Source of the DNA: Membranipora membranacea
Taxonomy: Eukaryota; Bryozoa; Gymnolaemata; Cheilostomatida; Membraniporidae
Length of the DNA: 64,000 nucleotides
Assembly (NCBI GenBank): GCA_914767715.1
Contig: OU612066.1
Location: 20,062,283 to 20,126,282 of the forward strand
Reading direction: 5' to 3'
The notes below the pieces were generated by a model. That model was given only the letters and a program-made list of their open reading frames with translations. It had not been told where the DNA came from and made no database searches. Shown piece after piece: positions 48,671 through 61,279 of this stretch (position 1 is the stretch's first letter; each line of letters starts with the position of its first letter). The position numbers and the translations under genes were made by a program.

Positions 48671-49740
48671 GCTTCTAATAAATAGAGTGAGGTTGGCAGT
48701 CAACAAAGTAAAATATAGCTTGAGATTTACATGTGGCAAAATCACCAACAGCTATAATCTATGTAAGTTTTGAGAACCATTTGCAATATTTAAGGATCAA
48801 GGACTTTACGGCTTTCCTTATACAAGGTGATAATTTGCTGTTTCAGGTAACATATTAGGATGAGGGGAAAGTCAGACATGAATAGGTGATTAACAGGATA
48901 TACAAACATCACATCAAGGTGTCATGAATTTATTCATAGGGTGTTAAATCAATATTTTATTATTTGTGAACAAATACATTATACACTTTCACATTATTAT
49001 ACATTACAAATAATATGAGAATATATCAAATATTAACCTGAGGAAAATATTTGATATATAATCATTGCGCACTGAAATCAAAACAGTCTGGTCGAAATTT
49101 TTGTATAAAATCCTTACAAATACATGCTTTATGAATTCATGTTATATAAGCCCTTCTCCCCTATCAGAATACAGCCTCTTATTATTCAAAATGCAACAAC
49201 AGTAGTAAAAGGTGGTAACTTTGTTGCAATGGCTGAGGCTAACTGATGTACTCCTTACAGACAACAGCAGTAGTGGACAGGTTGGGCTGGTTGAGTGGGT
49301 TTCTGAGGAAGTGATTAGGAGGCAACACTAATTACTCCCCATCTCAGTGGGCAATGACCTTGAACTTTCGTCATGAACAAGTCAATTATATGGTTGTTTT
49401 TTTGTGAAACTTTACCAACAAATAAATACTTATATTTACATCACTTGCCATAAAAAGAAACTGATAGATTGATATGTTCATACATGATAAAATTGTTTTT
49501 GTCACATCACATCACATCACGCTTCAACAATTTTTAATTCCTGCGGTCTTAGATCATTGTAATATGCAAACCTGTACTGGCAAATTTAATTTTAACAAGT
49601 ATGTTAAATTAAAAAATATCATCCATTGGATCTACAAGCATGACCTTAAAGTATAGATTCATCTTTGTTTGTTTGTTTCAGCGAAGTCACCCGGATATTC
49701 CCTACACATGTAAGTAACATGTTTTCTGTTGATTTATTTA

Positions 49741-49982
49741 TTGGAAATTCCAACGTACTCTTAGGTGTGATGACTGCGCTAAACACCCTGTTTGATAACA
49801 TGAATTACCAATACAGTAAGGTGTTTGCCCTTTGATTGTATGTTATGAAGCACTATTACAGTGCAGCTTAGCATGGCAGCGTGGATTAGAATCTGTAATA
49901 TATAATACCAACAATATAGGTAAGGACAACTGAGGCGGTCATGTAAGGTTGTACAGGAGCACAAGCTGTGTGTATATAAAAG
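49741..49982 (+). promoter_or_regulatory. Promoter of copy 9: kappaB-like palindrome, class K element, TATA
   Basis: TTGGAAATTCCAA at 49741-49753, GGCGGTCATGTAAGGTTGTA from 49934, TATATAAAAG at 49973-49982, 126 bp before the ATG. Confidence 0.65.
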
Positions 49983-50098
49983 GCTGAAGTATTCTAGTAT
50001 GGCATCAAACCAATTCACAACTCAAACAGTACAACATATCAAGAAAGATAGCTGAAGAAAGTGATTATTTATATAAACTCACAATACGTATAAGAAAA

Positions 50099-50422
50099 AT
50101 GGGCAAGTTTGAGCAATCAACAGCTGGGGATGTACAAGAGAACAGGCCAATGGCATTGCCACGCAATGATAACACTGGTAAACAGAACGAGATCCCGGTT
50201 ATCTCCCCTGATCAGGAGGAGGTCTACAGAGAAGTAGCTGAAAGACTGAAGGAGATTGGTGACATCATAAACAGAGATTATCTCACTGAGAGTATAACAC
50301 AACACAAACCTACAGAATCTCTGCATGAGCAGGTCACATCCTGGTTGTCTGGTACTCAGAAAGTTCTGAGACAAGCTTCTCCAGCTGAAGTCAGTCTGAT
50401 GGTGCTACAACATCTCAAGTGA
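50099..50422 (+). CDS. Small BH3-like family protein, copy 9 (class K)
   Basis: A 107-residue protein starting MGKFEQSTAGDVQENRP. BH3-like V-A-E-R-L-K-E-I-G-D-I-I-N at 46-58, Trp82. Differences in the conserved block: ESLHEQV for ESLLEQV, and GTQKVLRQAS for GTQGVLRRAS. No partner in the 19-kb duplication; it lies between the two units, after the 47.9 kb relic. The stop overlaps AA|GTGAAT; an acceptor (TTGTCACAG, ending 50759) would in phase give a tail with D-S-I-M-I-L-F-F-C-A. Confidence 0.87.
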   Translation: MGKFEQSTAGDVQENRPMALPRNDNTGKQNEIPVISPDQEEVYREVAERLKEIGDIINRDYLTESITQHKPTESLHEQVTSWLSGTQKVLRQASPAEVSLMVLQHLK

Positions 50423-51914
50423 ATCTGGTAGTGAAATTAGTCACGGTGTTGAACTGAAGACCTGAAGGTGCTGCAAAGCAATACATGTCCAAGCCTACAC
50501 TCGCTTTCAGCTGTTCTCAGGAAAATGGTGTGTTTTTTCTGGCAAGCATAGAGTTGGCAACATGGATAATCTGCCATCGGCATTGGTGTCAGACTGGTGT
50601 GTGCATCAACCTGACAATTTTCAACATTATTGCTGACGTGGATTAAAACCTACAAAACAATCAATGACCGGTGACCAAAATCTACAAAACAAATCATATA
50701 TGTGTCAACTTTATAAGTATTAGTATCAGTATTTTTGGTATTACTTCATATTGTCACAGATCTTTTTACATGAGCGTGCCAAACTCTCTGAGAGATTCTA
50801 TTATGATTTTATTCTTTTGTGCACCAGTTTTATTTTAATTATTTTGCATTGATTTGCCATATTTCAGATTACGAATTGATCTTATCTTGTGATATTTCGT
50901 GCCAAAACCCAAATTTTTGTTTTGTTAGGGCTGATTCTACTTGTTAAGAGTACCCTTCTTCCCTCTTTCCATCAGTTCCTATTGTTTTTATTCAATAAAA
51001 CAAAGTTGCAATCGAAACTGGCCTTCTTCAAGCGACCAAATCATCCAGCATGTCAATGCAATCAGGCCAAAACCATAAAAGACATTTGCAAAAATGATTG
51101 ATTGAAAATGGTTGATGTATTATAATGATTTTCAGGATTAATTCTGCCTCAAATGAGTTGAGAGGGTGAATTCAACGAGCCAACAGAAGTATTTATCCGT
51201 GGGTTTATTGGTTAAACAGACCAAAGTGCTGACACGGATTGAACTTCAAGCCAATCACTTACTTTCAAGGAAACCTTTAATTCTTTCCCTCGCAATAACA
51301 GCGATTACTAGCGGACACCAAGAATGTACAATAATATTGTAAACAAAATGCATTGGTTTATATTAAAAGAATACTGTGTGATTTTGATTGTAAGCAGAGT
51401 TTTATTTCTGGATGCCACCGTAATGTAAGGATGACGATATATATTTGAAAACTCACAATTAAACATAGATGCTCTAAATACAAGATGAACTCCAATAGCA
51501 GGTCATTATAGAAGTAATTACAGGGTTGAGAAGTATTTTGGTTAAGTATCACCATGACATGTTGCTTTGTTACAGAAATTATTTCTTATTCATACCTCAA
51601 CATCGTACATTGCACTTATTATGAATAAAAAGTGTATCCAGTATATTGTGACAGAATCATATTGATTTGTTTACCGATATTCTTTCAAGAGAACGTAACG
51701 CAAAAATCTGAGTGGTACTAAAGTAAAAGGCATATCATAATTGTGAAAGCGGAATCGAGATAGTTATGAGGTATATCTCCTGTTCTATTGAGGATGTAAG
51801 TTGCCTATGACACACCCATGGATGGAATCAATATATGGCGCAACTATTGAACCAAATTTTATTATTATTTACAAGTGCATCCTGTGGTGTAATTATATAA
51901 CATCACATTTGCTT

Positions 51915-51951
51915 GGAGTTATTTCACTATACAAAATAAGAAGACAACTCC
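51915..51951 (-). repeat. 37-bp palindromic spacer element, E9
   Basis: The minus strand begins GGAGTTGTCTTCTTA and ends AATAACTCC. In the copy 9/copy 10 interval. Confidence 0.55.
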
Positions 51952-52142
51952 CTGAAATTCCACGTGATTGATCTCGCTATTCATTTCCAAAATGAAGTTT
52001 GAAATCCGAAAATATAGAATGATAAATATTAGAAGATTCTAGATTCTATAGCTGGCAATCTGATTCAAAACGGCTGTTTATTGTCGAAGGAATAGCTCAC
52101 ACAAGCGCTCTCCCGTGGGTTCATTTGTTCGCACATAATCAA

Positions 52143-52245
52143 AGGGCATGTAAGGATTCAGCCAGTCAGTTTGATGTCTGTCAGTTAATTGGGGTCAGCA
52201 GTAAGAGGTTTGGGCAATGACCGGAGAAAGTATAACCTACCACAC
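52143..52245. repeat. GTAAGGTTTCAG block, P6
   Basis: GGCATGTAAGGATTCAGCC ... GACCGGAGAAAGTATAACC, 1.2 kb upstream of copy 10. Confidence 0.45.
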
Positions 52246-52994
52246 ATGGTACCGATAAATACAGTGAAGCTGGCAATCAATAAAGTAGAGGCAGAAGTAA
52301 GCTTGAGATTTATGTATTCCAATTAACCGTCAGTACTTATCTTCAGAAGTGTTATGAAACTTTCGCAATATAGAGTGGAGCAAGGGCCCCACGCTGTCCT
52401 TATACAAGGTGGTATTTTGCTGCCTTCAGGTAACATTCCGTTGGATTAGGAGAATTTTAGACAAAAGTAGCCGATTTACAGGTTACACAATATCACAGTA
52501 TTTTTCGGAAATGTGTTATGTCAATATTTTAGTATTCATGAACAGATACATTACAGTTAATCAGAATGCAACCAAACCTCCGTGAACTGGTTTGGCTTAG
52601 AGTACAAGCATGAGAGTGATGGGGCCAACTTTTCTGCACTGAAACAATGAAGGGTTGGCAGCCTCCCTGGTTACGCAACAGAATTGGGATGCTCATCAAC
52701 ACATAGGAGTGGCTTCATGCTTCTGGGGCCGGCCATGAGGAAGTTGTACTCGAAGGTCTCGAAACAGTGCTTGACCCATGGTTTCTAGCTGAAGATCTGT
52801 GCGTTGTGCAGTGGTATGCGCACCACTGTATGTTGTATCCTGAATTTAGAACTTATGAAAAATATATGAAAACAAATCATTATTTTGACATAAAGGCCTG
52901 ACCTTATAAAAAGGATCAATGTGCGTTAGTTTCACCGCAGATGCCTGGATATTCCCTACACACCCAAGCAACAGGTTTTATGTTGGTTTATTTA

Positions 52995-53209
52995 TTGGAA
53001 ATTCCAACGTACAAATAGGTTCAATGACTGCGCAAAACACCAGGTCTGAAAACAGGAACTAAATATGAAGTGTGACCTATTGATTTGTTATTATGAAGCA
53101 CTATAACAGTGCAGCTTAGCACAGCAGCTTACATCCAATAATATCAGAGAGGTCATATGAGGCGGTCATGTAAGGTTGTACAGGCGCACCAGCTGCATGT
53201 ATATATAAG
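52995..53209 (+). promoter_or_regulatory. Promoter of copy 10: kappaB-like palindrome, class K element, TATA
   Basis: TTGGAAATTCCAA at 52995-53007, GGCGGTCATGTAAGGTTGTA from 53161, TATATATAAG at 53200-53209. Confidence 0.65.
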
Positions 53210-53326
53210 GCTGAAGTAATATAGAATGGCAACAAACATATTCACAGCTTGAACAGTGAAACATCTAAAGAACGCTAGCTAAAGAAAACTATTATTTACT
53301 CCAACTCCAAAAACATATAAGAAAAA

Positions 53327-53650
53327 ATGGGCAAGTGGGAGCAATCAGCAGTCGGAGATGTACAAGAGAACAACCCAATGACTTTGCCTCTCGATAACAA
53401 CATGTTAAAACAGAACGAGAGCCCAGTTACCTCTCCTGATCAGGAGGAGGTTTACAGAGAAGTAGCTGACAGACTGAAGGAGATTGGTGACATCATAAGC
53501 AGAGATTATCTCTCTGAGAGTATAACACAACACAAACCTACAGAATCACTGCTGGAGCAGGTCACATCCTGGTTGTCTGGTACTCAGGGAGTTCTGAGAC
53601 GAGCATCTCCAGCTGAAGTCAGTCTGATGGTGCTACAACATCTCAAGTGA
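53327..53650 (+). CDS. Small BH3-like family protein, copy 10 (class K)
   Basis: A 107-residue protein, near twin of copy 6, starting MGKWEQSAVGDVQENNPM. BH3-like V-A-D-R-L-K-E-I-G-D-I-I-S at 46-58, Trp82, C-terminus SPAEVSLMVLQHLK; it reads as the class K consensus. In its 3' flank the acceptor-like TTTTCAG of copy 6 has become TTTTCAC (53994-53996), so any downstream splice would be lost here. The near-identity with copy 6 suggests recent duplication or gene conversion. Confidence 0.88.
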   Translation: MGKWEQSAVGDVQENNPMTLPLDNNMLKQNESPVTSPDQEEVYREVADRLKEIGDIISRDYLSESITQHKPTESLLEQVTSWLSGTQGVLRRASPAEVSLMVLQHLK

Positions 53651-54793
53651 ATTTGGTTGGGAATCTAGAAGCTGCACGATGGTGAACTGTAGACCTAGTA
53701 AGGTGCTACCAAATAATACCTGTCCAAACCTACAATCGCTTTCAGCTGTTTTCGGGAACATGGTGTGTTTTCTGGCAAGCATTATAAGCAGTTGGCAAAA
53801 TGAACAGTCTGACATTGAAAACATTGGCATCGGAGTCACATTGTTCTGTGTATCAACCTGACAATCTTCAGCATTATTGCTGACATTGATAAAACCTACA
53901 AAACTGTGAAATTCTAACCGCCAAATCTTTGGTATAGACAAATTATGATTGGCTCTCAAATGCTATCATCATATCAGTATTACTTTTTATTTTCACAAAT
54001 TTTTTACAACAGCGCGCCAAACTTTCTGAGATTCCAATACGATCTCTTAGTCTTATGCACCAGTATTATTTTAATTGTATTGCATCAATGTGCCATACTC
54101 CCTGAGTGATTCAGAAGCAATCTCACTTTTCTTCCCTCTTTCTCTGAGTTCTATATAATAGTTTTGTCAACATTTCGTGCATTGTTAATCGCCTTACATT
54201 CTCATATCGTTTTATTCAATAAAAAAAAAGGTTGACATCAAATGAACGAGATCCTCGAGCATGTCAAACACAATCATGCTAAAACTTAGAAAAAAAATTT
54301 GCAAAAATGATTTGATCAGTCTTACATCATAGCTGTATACATTTGGTACCATGATTAATTCTGCCGCAAATAAATTAAGTGGGTGGATGAGACAAGCCAA
54401 TATAAGTGTTCCTATAGTTATAGTTGATCAGTGAGTTTATTGGTTTGACAGACAAAGTGCTGACACAGGTTGAACTTCAATCCAATCACTCACTTTCAAC
54501 AGTAAGCTTAGTAGAATAACTTTATAATCTGTCCATCACAATAACAGCAATCACTAGCAGACATAAAGAATGTTGCAAAATATTACAAACGTCATACATT
54601 GATTCATATTAAAAGATGACTGTATGTTTTTGGCGACTGCGTAGCTTTTTGGTAGCACATGCATGAGGTAGGAATGTCAGTAAAGCTTATATTATGAGTG
54701 CTTGAGTTGTAAACAGGTATTTAATTATATTCCATAACAGATACAAAACAATATGAGAAATCCATAACGCTACAAAAGATATAGGATACGGGT

Positions 54794-54842
54794 TCAGTTG
54801 AGTTGAGGTCATTGTGAGGCAGCTGACAGCTCGGCCAATCAC
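54794..54842. repeat. CCAAT-block copy h
   Basis: Near-identical to copy e, in the copy 10/copy 11 interval. Confidence 0.5.
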
Positions 54843-55568
54843 GCTGCAGTAGAAGCGGTTAATAAATGGGATGAGGTAGAATGTTATTAGTGCACTTAGA
54901 GTCTATGCAATAATGACAATTTGTTATGATACATGGTCATGACATAGACAGTGTCTTGTTCATGGCACATATGATGCATATTTCAGTACCACACAGTCTA
55001 AGGTGAATCTTTGGTCACCAAGTGAACCTCATCCATGCCAACACAGTCAATAGCCTCAACAAAGATCTTGAGTGATGTGAATATGTTATGATGACGTTAA
55101 ATGTTTGAGCACTCATAATTAAACTTAACTCTAAATACAAGATGGACTCACATAACAGATGGCCACAGATTATGGAAGTAATTATGGGGCTGAGTAGTAT
55201 TTTGGTTTAGCATCACCATGACATGTTGCTTAGTTGCAAAAATAATTCCAATTCATACCTAAACAAACCTTGCATTGCAGCTAAGATTACTTCATAAAAA
55301 GTTTATCGAGTATATTATGACAGAATCTGATGATTTTTAAATCACATTACACAACAAAGGGAGCGTGGTACTAAAATATAGTATTTGAAACATTACAGGT
55401 CGTGAAAGATGAATCAAGAGATTTATAAGGTACCACTACCCACTCTTAAAATTGGGTAATTTGACATTGACATTCCGACAATAATTGAATGGAAAGTTTC
55501 TTATATTTACATGTGCATGCTGTAGTTGAGAGAATGTATATTTTTTATGTTCTCTTTCTGGATGGTTG

Positions 55569-55605
55569 AGAGTTATGCCACCACAACAAACAAGTAGACA
55601 ACTCC
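55569..55605 (-). repeat. 37-bp palindromic spacer element, E10
   Basis: Duplicate of E6, same sequence over the element. Confidence 0.6.
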
Positions 55606-55822
55606 CTTAAATATCATATTCGCTCTGTCACCATGTAATTGCATAACATTGTATTTAGTTTTTTAGAAAACTATGTGTTAAATTGTTGAAGATAATGGCA
55701 GAACATTTATACTCAAACAGGAACTGGTGCAGCAATAATTGGCAATTTGGTGCAAAACATCCGCTTGATGTAGCCAAGATAATATTGCGCAGACAGTATA
55801 ATTACATTATAATCACAGCATA

Positions 55823-55903
55823 GAGTATGTAAGGTTTCAGCAGCTGATGTCTATCGGTTAATCTGAGTCGATGATCAGAGGTTGAACGGAGAAAGCAGCG
55901 CCT
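55823..55903. repeat. GTAAGGTTTCAG block, P7
   Basis: Duplicate of P3, 1.4 kb upstream of copy 11. Confidence 0.5.
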
Positions 55904-56961
55904 CCTTAACATGCCACCAACAGTTAGAGTGAGGCTAGCAATCAATACAGCAGAAATTAGCTTGAGATTTACCTGTATCAAAATCACCAAGAGCTATAAT
56001 CTATGCAGGGATTGACTTTTTTTTGCAATATTAAGTGGATCGAGGGCTTAGCAGCTGTCCTTATGTTTTATGTCTTATGTTGCTGCCTGATTCAGGTATC
56101 AATACTGTAGGTTTAGGAGAAAGTCAGACATAAGTAGGTAATTTGCAGGTTAAACAAACTTCACATCAAGGTGTTATGTGTTTATTCATAATGCGTTGTG
56201 TCAATATTTTATCATTTTATGAACAGATACACTACGGTCAATCAGAATGCAATTGATATTGGAATTATATCAAATATTAACCTACGGAAAATATTTCAAT
56301 ATGTGATCATTCCACACCCAATTCAAACAAGACATGTTGAATAATTTGATTAAATATTACATACTAGATGAATTTATAACATAAACTCTCCCTCCTCCAA
56401 CGAGAGCAATTTAAATTAAATGTGTTGAATTTGAGTAGCAGACTATGTCACCAGCTCCGGCGAGTTGACGGAAAGCAAACATCCCTGCACTGGTTTGGCT
56501 GAGAGTACAAGCATGATAGTGATGTGAGAAACATTGTTGCACTGAAACAATGAAGAGTTGGCAGCCTCCCTGGCTGCGCAACAGCGTAAACACACTGAGT
56601 ATGTCAAAACACTGAAGCTGGCAATATGCGCTGAGGGCTTGATGAGATGGATTGAGATGCTCATCAACACAAAGGGGTGGCTTCATGCTGCAGGGGCTGG
56701 CCATGGGGAGGTTGTACTGGGGAAGGCCTCGGAACAGCGATTGACTCATGGTTTCTAAAGACCTGTGTGTTGTGCAGTGGTATGCGGGGTTACTGTATGT
56801 TGTATCCTGAATTGAAACTTTTGAAAAAGCTATGAAAACAAATAATTATTTTGACCTGAAAGCTTGACCTTAAATTAGGAGATGAATGTATGTTAGTTTC
56901 ACCGCAGACGCCCAGATATTCCCTACACACCCAAGTAACAGGTTTTACGTTGGTTTATTTA

Positions 56962-57124
56962 TTGGAAATTCCAAAAAACTGAAAACAGGAACTAAATATA
57001 AAGTTTGACCTATTTATTGGTTATTACAAAGTAGCACGGTAGCTTACAGCATCAACAAAATGAGCGAGGTCATACGAGACGGTCATGTAAGGTTGTACAA
57101 GTGCACCAGCTGCATGTATAAAAG
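56962..57124 (+). promoter_or_regulatory. Promoter of copy 11: kappaB-like palindrome, class K element, TATA
   Basis: TTGGAAATTCCAA at 56962-56974, GACGGTCATGTAAGGTTGTA from 57078, TATAAAAG at 57117-57124. A deletion of about 40 bases after the palindrome brings it closer to TATA than in copy 7. Confidence 0.65.
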
Positions 57125-57245
57125 GCTGAAGTAATATAGAATGGCAAGAAACAAATTCACAGCTTTCACAGTGAAACACCTGAAGACCGCTAGCTAAAGA
57201 AAACTATTATTTACTCCAACTAAAATTCATAAAATATAAGAAAAA

Positions 57246-57569
57246 ATGGGCATGTGGGAGCAATCAGTAATTGAAGATGCACAAAGGGCCAAGCCGGTGG
57301 CTTTGCTTCTAGACAATAACATGGTGAAACAGAATGAGAGCCCTGTTACCTCCCCTGATCAGGAGGAGGTTTACAGAGATGTAGCTGAAAGACTGAAGGA
57401 GATTGGTGACGTCATAAGCAGAGCTCATCTCTCTGAGAGTATAACACAACACAAACCTACAGAATCACTGCTGGAGCAGGTCACATCCTGGTTGTCTGGT
57501 ACTCAGGGAGTTCTGAGAAGAGCATCTCCAGCTGAAATTAGTCTTATGGTGCTACAGCATCTCAAGTGA
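57246..57569 (+). CDS. Small BH3-like family protein, copy 11 (class K)
   Basis: A 107-residue protein starting MGMWEQSVIEDAQRAKP; Lys3 of class K is Met. BH3-like V-A-E-R-L-K-E-I-G-D-V-I-S at 46-58 (Ile to Val just after the Gly-Asp), then SRAHLSES. C-terminus SPAEISLMVLQHLK. Duplicate of copy 7 with about ten changes, several non-conservative in the N-terminal tail, and few in the conserved half. The stop overlaps AA|GTGAAC. Confidence 0.88.
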   Translation: MGMWEQSVIEDAQRAKPVALLLDNNMVKQNESPVTSPDQEEVYRDVAERLKEIGDVISRAHLSESITQHKPTESLLEQVTSWLSGTQGVLRRASPAEISLMVLQHLK

Positions 57570-58652
57570 ACCAGGTGGAGGATTAAGATACTGCAGAATG
57601 ACGAACATTTACAAATGAAAAACTGAAGACCTAATAAGGTTCTATCAATACAAGTCCTAACCTAAAATTGCTTTCAGCTGATCTAAAGAAGTTGAGTGTT
57701 TTTCAGAAGAGCTCTGTGAACAGTGTTGCGACATGGATATTCCGCCATTGTTATTCCAGGTACCAATTCCTGTATCAAACTGACAATATCTAGCAGTATC
57801 TCTGATTGGATAAAACCTACAAATAAATATTCCAAGGAACCCTACATACACCTACATCACACCCTACATCACTGTGTCATATATCAGTATTATTTTTATT
57901 ATTACAGATTTTTATCAATTTAATAGCAATCTCATTTTTTTGGTCATGTGCCATAGACCTTACCGTAATCTTTTACCTTTTTTGGGGGCACTTTTACTCT
58001 ATCTTCCTAAAATTCTATTTAGTTTCCAGTTTTTATAATGCAGCCTGAGCTAAAATATACCATGCTAACCTGACACCAATGAATTCAATTATAATTATTG
58101 TTGAATCAAGGAATTCAGTTTGAACACAGTCAGAATAAAAGGCGTAAATTAAATACATGATTATATCCGTCTCCCAGATGTATGTGGCCGTTTTCATGAT
58201 TAATTCTACCTCAATATATCATAGAGGGTGTATATGTAACGAATGCAACAGGACGATTTAAATATTAAATTAGTAAATTTTATTTTATTTATAGTCGATC
58301 AGTGGGGTTAATGGTCTTACAGCGAAAGTGTTGAAATGGGTTGAACTTCAATTCAATTCAATGGGGAATTTTCAAATCTGTCCATCACAATAACAGCGAT
58401 TAGTAACAAACACACATAATGTATAATGATATAAAAAACATAATACATTGATTCATATTAAAAGACTTTCTTCAGCCTTTTATATTTGCGAAGGTTTATG
58501 TTTATGTTTATGTGATGTCTGAAATAAACTCATGCGTAACTCTGCAAAATAGAGTTACATGCCCTTGAAAAGTAAACAGGTGTTCAATGTTTTATAACAT
58601 GTAGAAAACAATATGATGAATCAATAAAGCTAAAACGATATAATATTCAACC

Positions 58653-58697
58653 TCAGTTGAGTTGGAGTCATTAGAAGGCAGCGGACAACCAATCAGG
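58653..58697. repeat. CCAAT-block copy i
   Basis: Same internal deletion as copy f (GGCAGCGGACAACCAATCAGG). Confidence 0.5.
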
Positions 58698-59231
58698 ATG
58701 TAGTGAAAGTAGTCAAGGGTCGTCTAAGAAACAAGTGCGCTTAGAATCGCTTCCGATATGATCAATTGTTTGATACATACTCATACAATGGACAGTGGTA
58801 AGTATTCAGGTAAGTTTGCCGTGCTGAACTTGACCTGTAATGCAAGGCAGACCTGAGTACATATCTGATAAAGGTTCTTGCACAAAATCAATGCTGCTGA
58901 ATTCAGCATGGTGTTACTGACCCGATCATCTGAGGTTACTAACAGAGGTTTTTGTTGATGACCTTTTTGACCTATTTTGCATTGAAGGTTTGCATACTTA
59001 GATTGTATGTGTCTATTTTATTGAGAATGCTCCATAATGATATTGATTCGCTATTGTAAGAGACCTCATTCTTGCCATCACTATAGTTGAAGACGTGAAA
59101 ACTATTAACCAAAACTGTTTATCTGTAAGTTTATACACAGCTGCAGACCTTGATAATGATGTATTATAATGGGAGGTTTAGGCTGACGACCTTCACTCAG
59201 AGTGAAAATGTTATAAATCAGTATGGCTCCC

Positions 59232-59299
59232 ACGGCCGGTGGGGATGGGGGGATGTGGAGCGTCGGGCGAGGGCACGGGTCTGGGGGACTCAGACTAGG
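59232..59299. repeat. Dispersed G-rich element
   Basis: CGGCCGGTGGGGATGGGGGG, GTGGAGCG, GGGCGAGGGC, GGGTCTGGGGG, CTCAGACTAGG. The fuller version of the element deleted at 40.34 kb. Confidence 0.5.
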
Positions 59300-59465
59300 C
59301 TGTGCTTAGTGTAAGTGTGCAATGAAGTTTGAAATTAGATTATGATTCACTAAATAATATATAACACCTCAAGTCGTTTTCTATTAATCAAGGCTGATGC
59401 ACTGTTAGACTAAAACTAACCTTTGCCATTCATTGCTAAATATTATGTATTCTTTATTCAAATTA

Positions 59466-59502
59466 GGAGTTGTCTGCCTCTTTGTCAGGGTAGTATAAAT
59501 CA
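59466..59502 (+). repeat. 37-bp palindromic spacer element, E11
   Basis: Duplicate of E7, but the right arm is degraded (ATAAATCA instead of ATAACTCA). Confidence 0.55.
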
Positions 59503-59562
59503 AATCATCATGGAGTGCATTTTCTTTTCCCCTTTAATATTGGCTTGTCTTTGGAAGATTTT

Positions 59563-59591
59563 CGTGTAGCACAATCACGAAAGTCTTCCCC
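59563..59591. mobile_element. Mini fold-back insertion, unit B copy
   Basis: Duplicate of the 40.55 kb element. One arm base differs (AAGTCTTCC) but still pairs as G-T. The left target repeat is degraded to TTGTCTTT. Confidence 0.55.
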
Positions 59592-60094
59592 TTATCTTTA
59601 CAATGAAAGTATGGAAAAGTCAGCCGTAGAACTAGCTGACCCCTTTGATAAAGCTTTGTTTTGCAACATATCATTTCTTCGTTGAAATAACCTTAAATAA
59701 CTGACAACAATGACATAGCACCCTTTGATGATACAAAGTATAATAGCGGAGTAAAATAACTATGGTAAGTACATTTTCCACAATAAATGCGATGTAAATC
59801 TTTCATACACCCTTCAAATATTGTGCTGCATTCTACAGAAGTAGTGTTTTTTTTATATATAATTTTGAACCATTTTTTGAAAACAACCACTGAGGTATAG
59901 TTGAATACAAATCAGTGCGCCCAGAAGATGAATAGGTTTTAATGATGATCGGAAAGCACCGACAATGTGAAATTTCTACTTGACCCTATGCATAGTATAT
60001 GTGGAAAAACATCTAACCGATGCAACAAGGATATTATATTATAGATACCATATTATAGTCACTCTGTGCGCATGCATACTACAATGAAATAACA

Positions 60095-60179
60095 GGATAT
60101 TTAAGGTTGCAGTCTTACATACAAGGTCTCTGACGCGAACTATGGGTGATGACCTGAGTAAGCATCGCATACTACACAC
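60095..60179. repeat. GTAAGGTTTCAG block, P8 (diverged)
   Basis: Duplicate of P4, 3.1 kb upstream of copy 12. Confidence 0.4.
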
Positions 60180-60970
60180 AATCTGATCAATATGTATAAC
60201 GTTAGCTTGAGAATCACCTACACCGTAATACCTGATAGAAGTTATATATATATATAAGAACTCCACTATGTGTGGAGAAATCAGGGCTATACTGTTGTCC
60301 TGGTAAAAGCTGTTACTTTGCAATGCTGCCTGCCTACAACAAAAGGTAATTTACAGGTCATGCAAACAAGTGATTTATTTGTCTATATGTTGTTAGGTAA
60401 ATATTTTGTTATTTGTTAACTGACACCTGACACGGAGTCAAACGGAATGCAAACAATACATATATCAAATATTAACAAATAAAATGGCAATATATCAAAA
60501 TTTGTATAGTGCGTCATTCAAACAAAAAACTTACTAGCTGTTTAGCTAATGGGATATATGAGTAAAGTACCTAAACAAAATCCTCAGAAATTTACTGGTT
60601 TTACTGGTTTTTTTGATAGATATCAGTTTTTGAAGTGAAGCTTTGGACGATGGATTATTTGTTACATCATCAAAGACTGTATCAAATATTTATTCTGTTG
60701 GAAACTTGTATATGAGACATGAGTACACAACTCGTTGTGTCAACAAGTTTTAACCGTTCCATCTGGGCGGGTGGTTGAGTGGTGTCCCCACCCCCATCCA
60801 CGGCAGCCCGTCCAGACTATACTAACATAGCCCGAAATGAACGCAGTTCAGGAGTAGCAAAATAGAGTTACACGCGCTTGAGTAGTAAACAGGTATTCAG
60901 ATTTTTTTTATAACACATAGAAAACAATATGATAAATCAATAAACCTACAAAAGAGGTAATATACAATTT

Positions 60971-61019
60971 CAGTTGAGTTGGGGTCAATGGGAGGCAGCT
61001 GACAGCTCAACCAATCATG
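60971..61019. repeat. CCAAT-block copy j
   Basis: Duplicate of copy g, GGGAGGCAGCTGACAGCTC followed by AACCAATCATG. Confidence 0.5.
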
Positions 61020-61279
61020 AGGCTTTGAATGTGGTCATTAAAATAGAGGATCTAAATTAGTAGGAAGGAAGTAAGTGCACTTAGAATATTGTTAATATGA
61101 TTAATTTTTCGATGCATAGTCATTACAACGTCAGCTTTGTTTATAACATAGAAGGAAGGAGATTTGAGGATAGAAACACTGTTTTAAACACAGTTTACAT
61201 CAATTGTAGTTATATTTAATGTTGAGACCATATCTGTCCCTAACTGCGTACATATATATATCTCTCCCTCTCTCGCTCT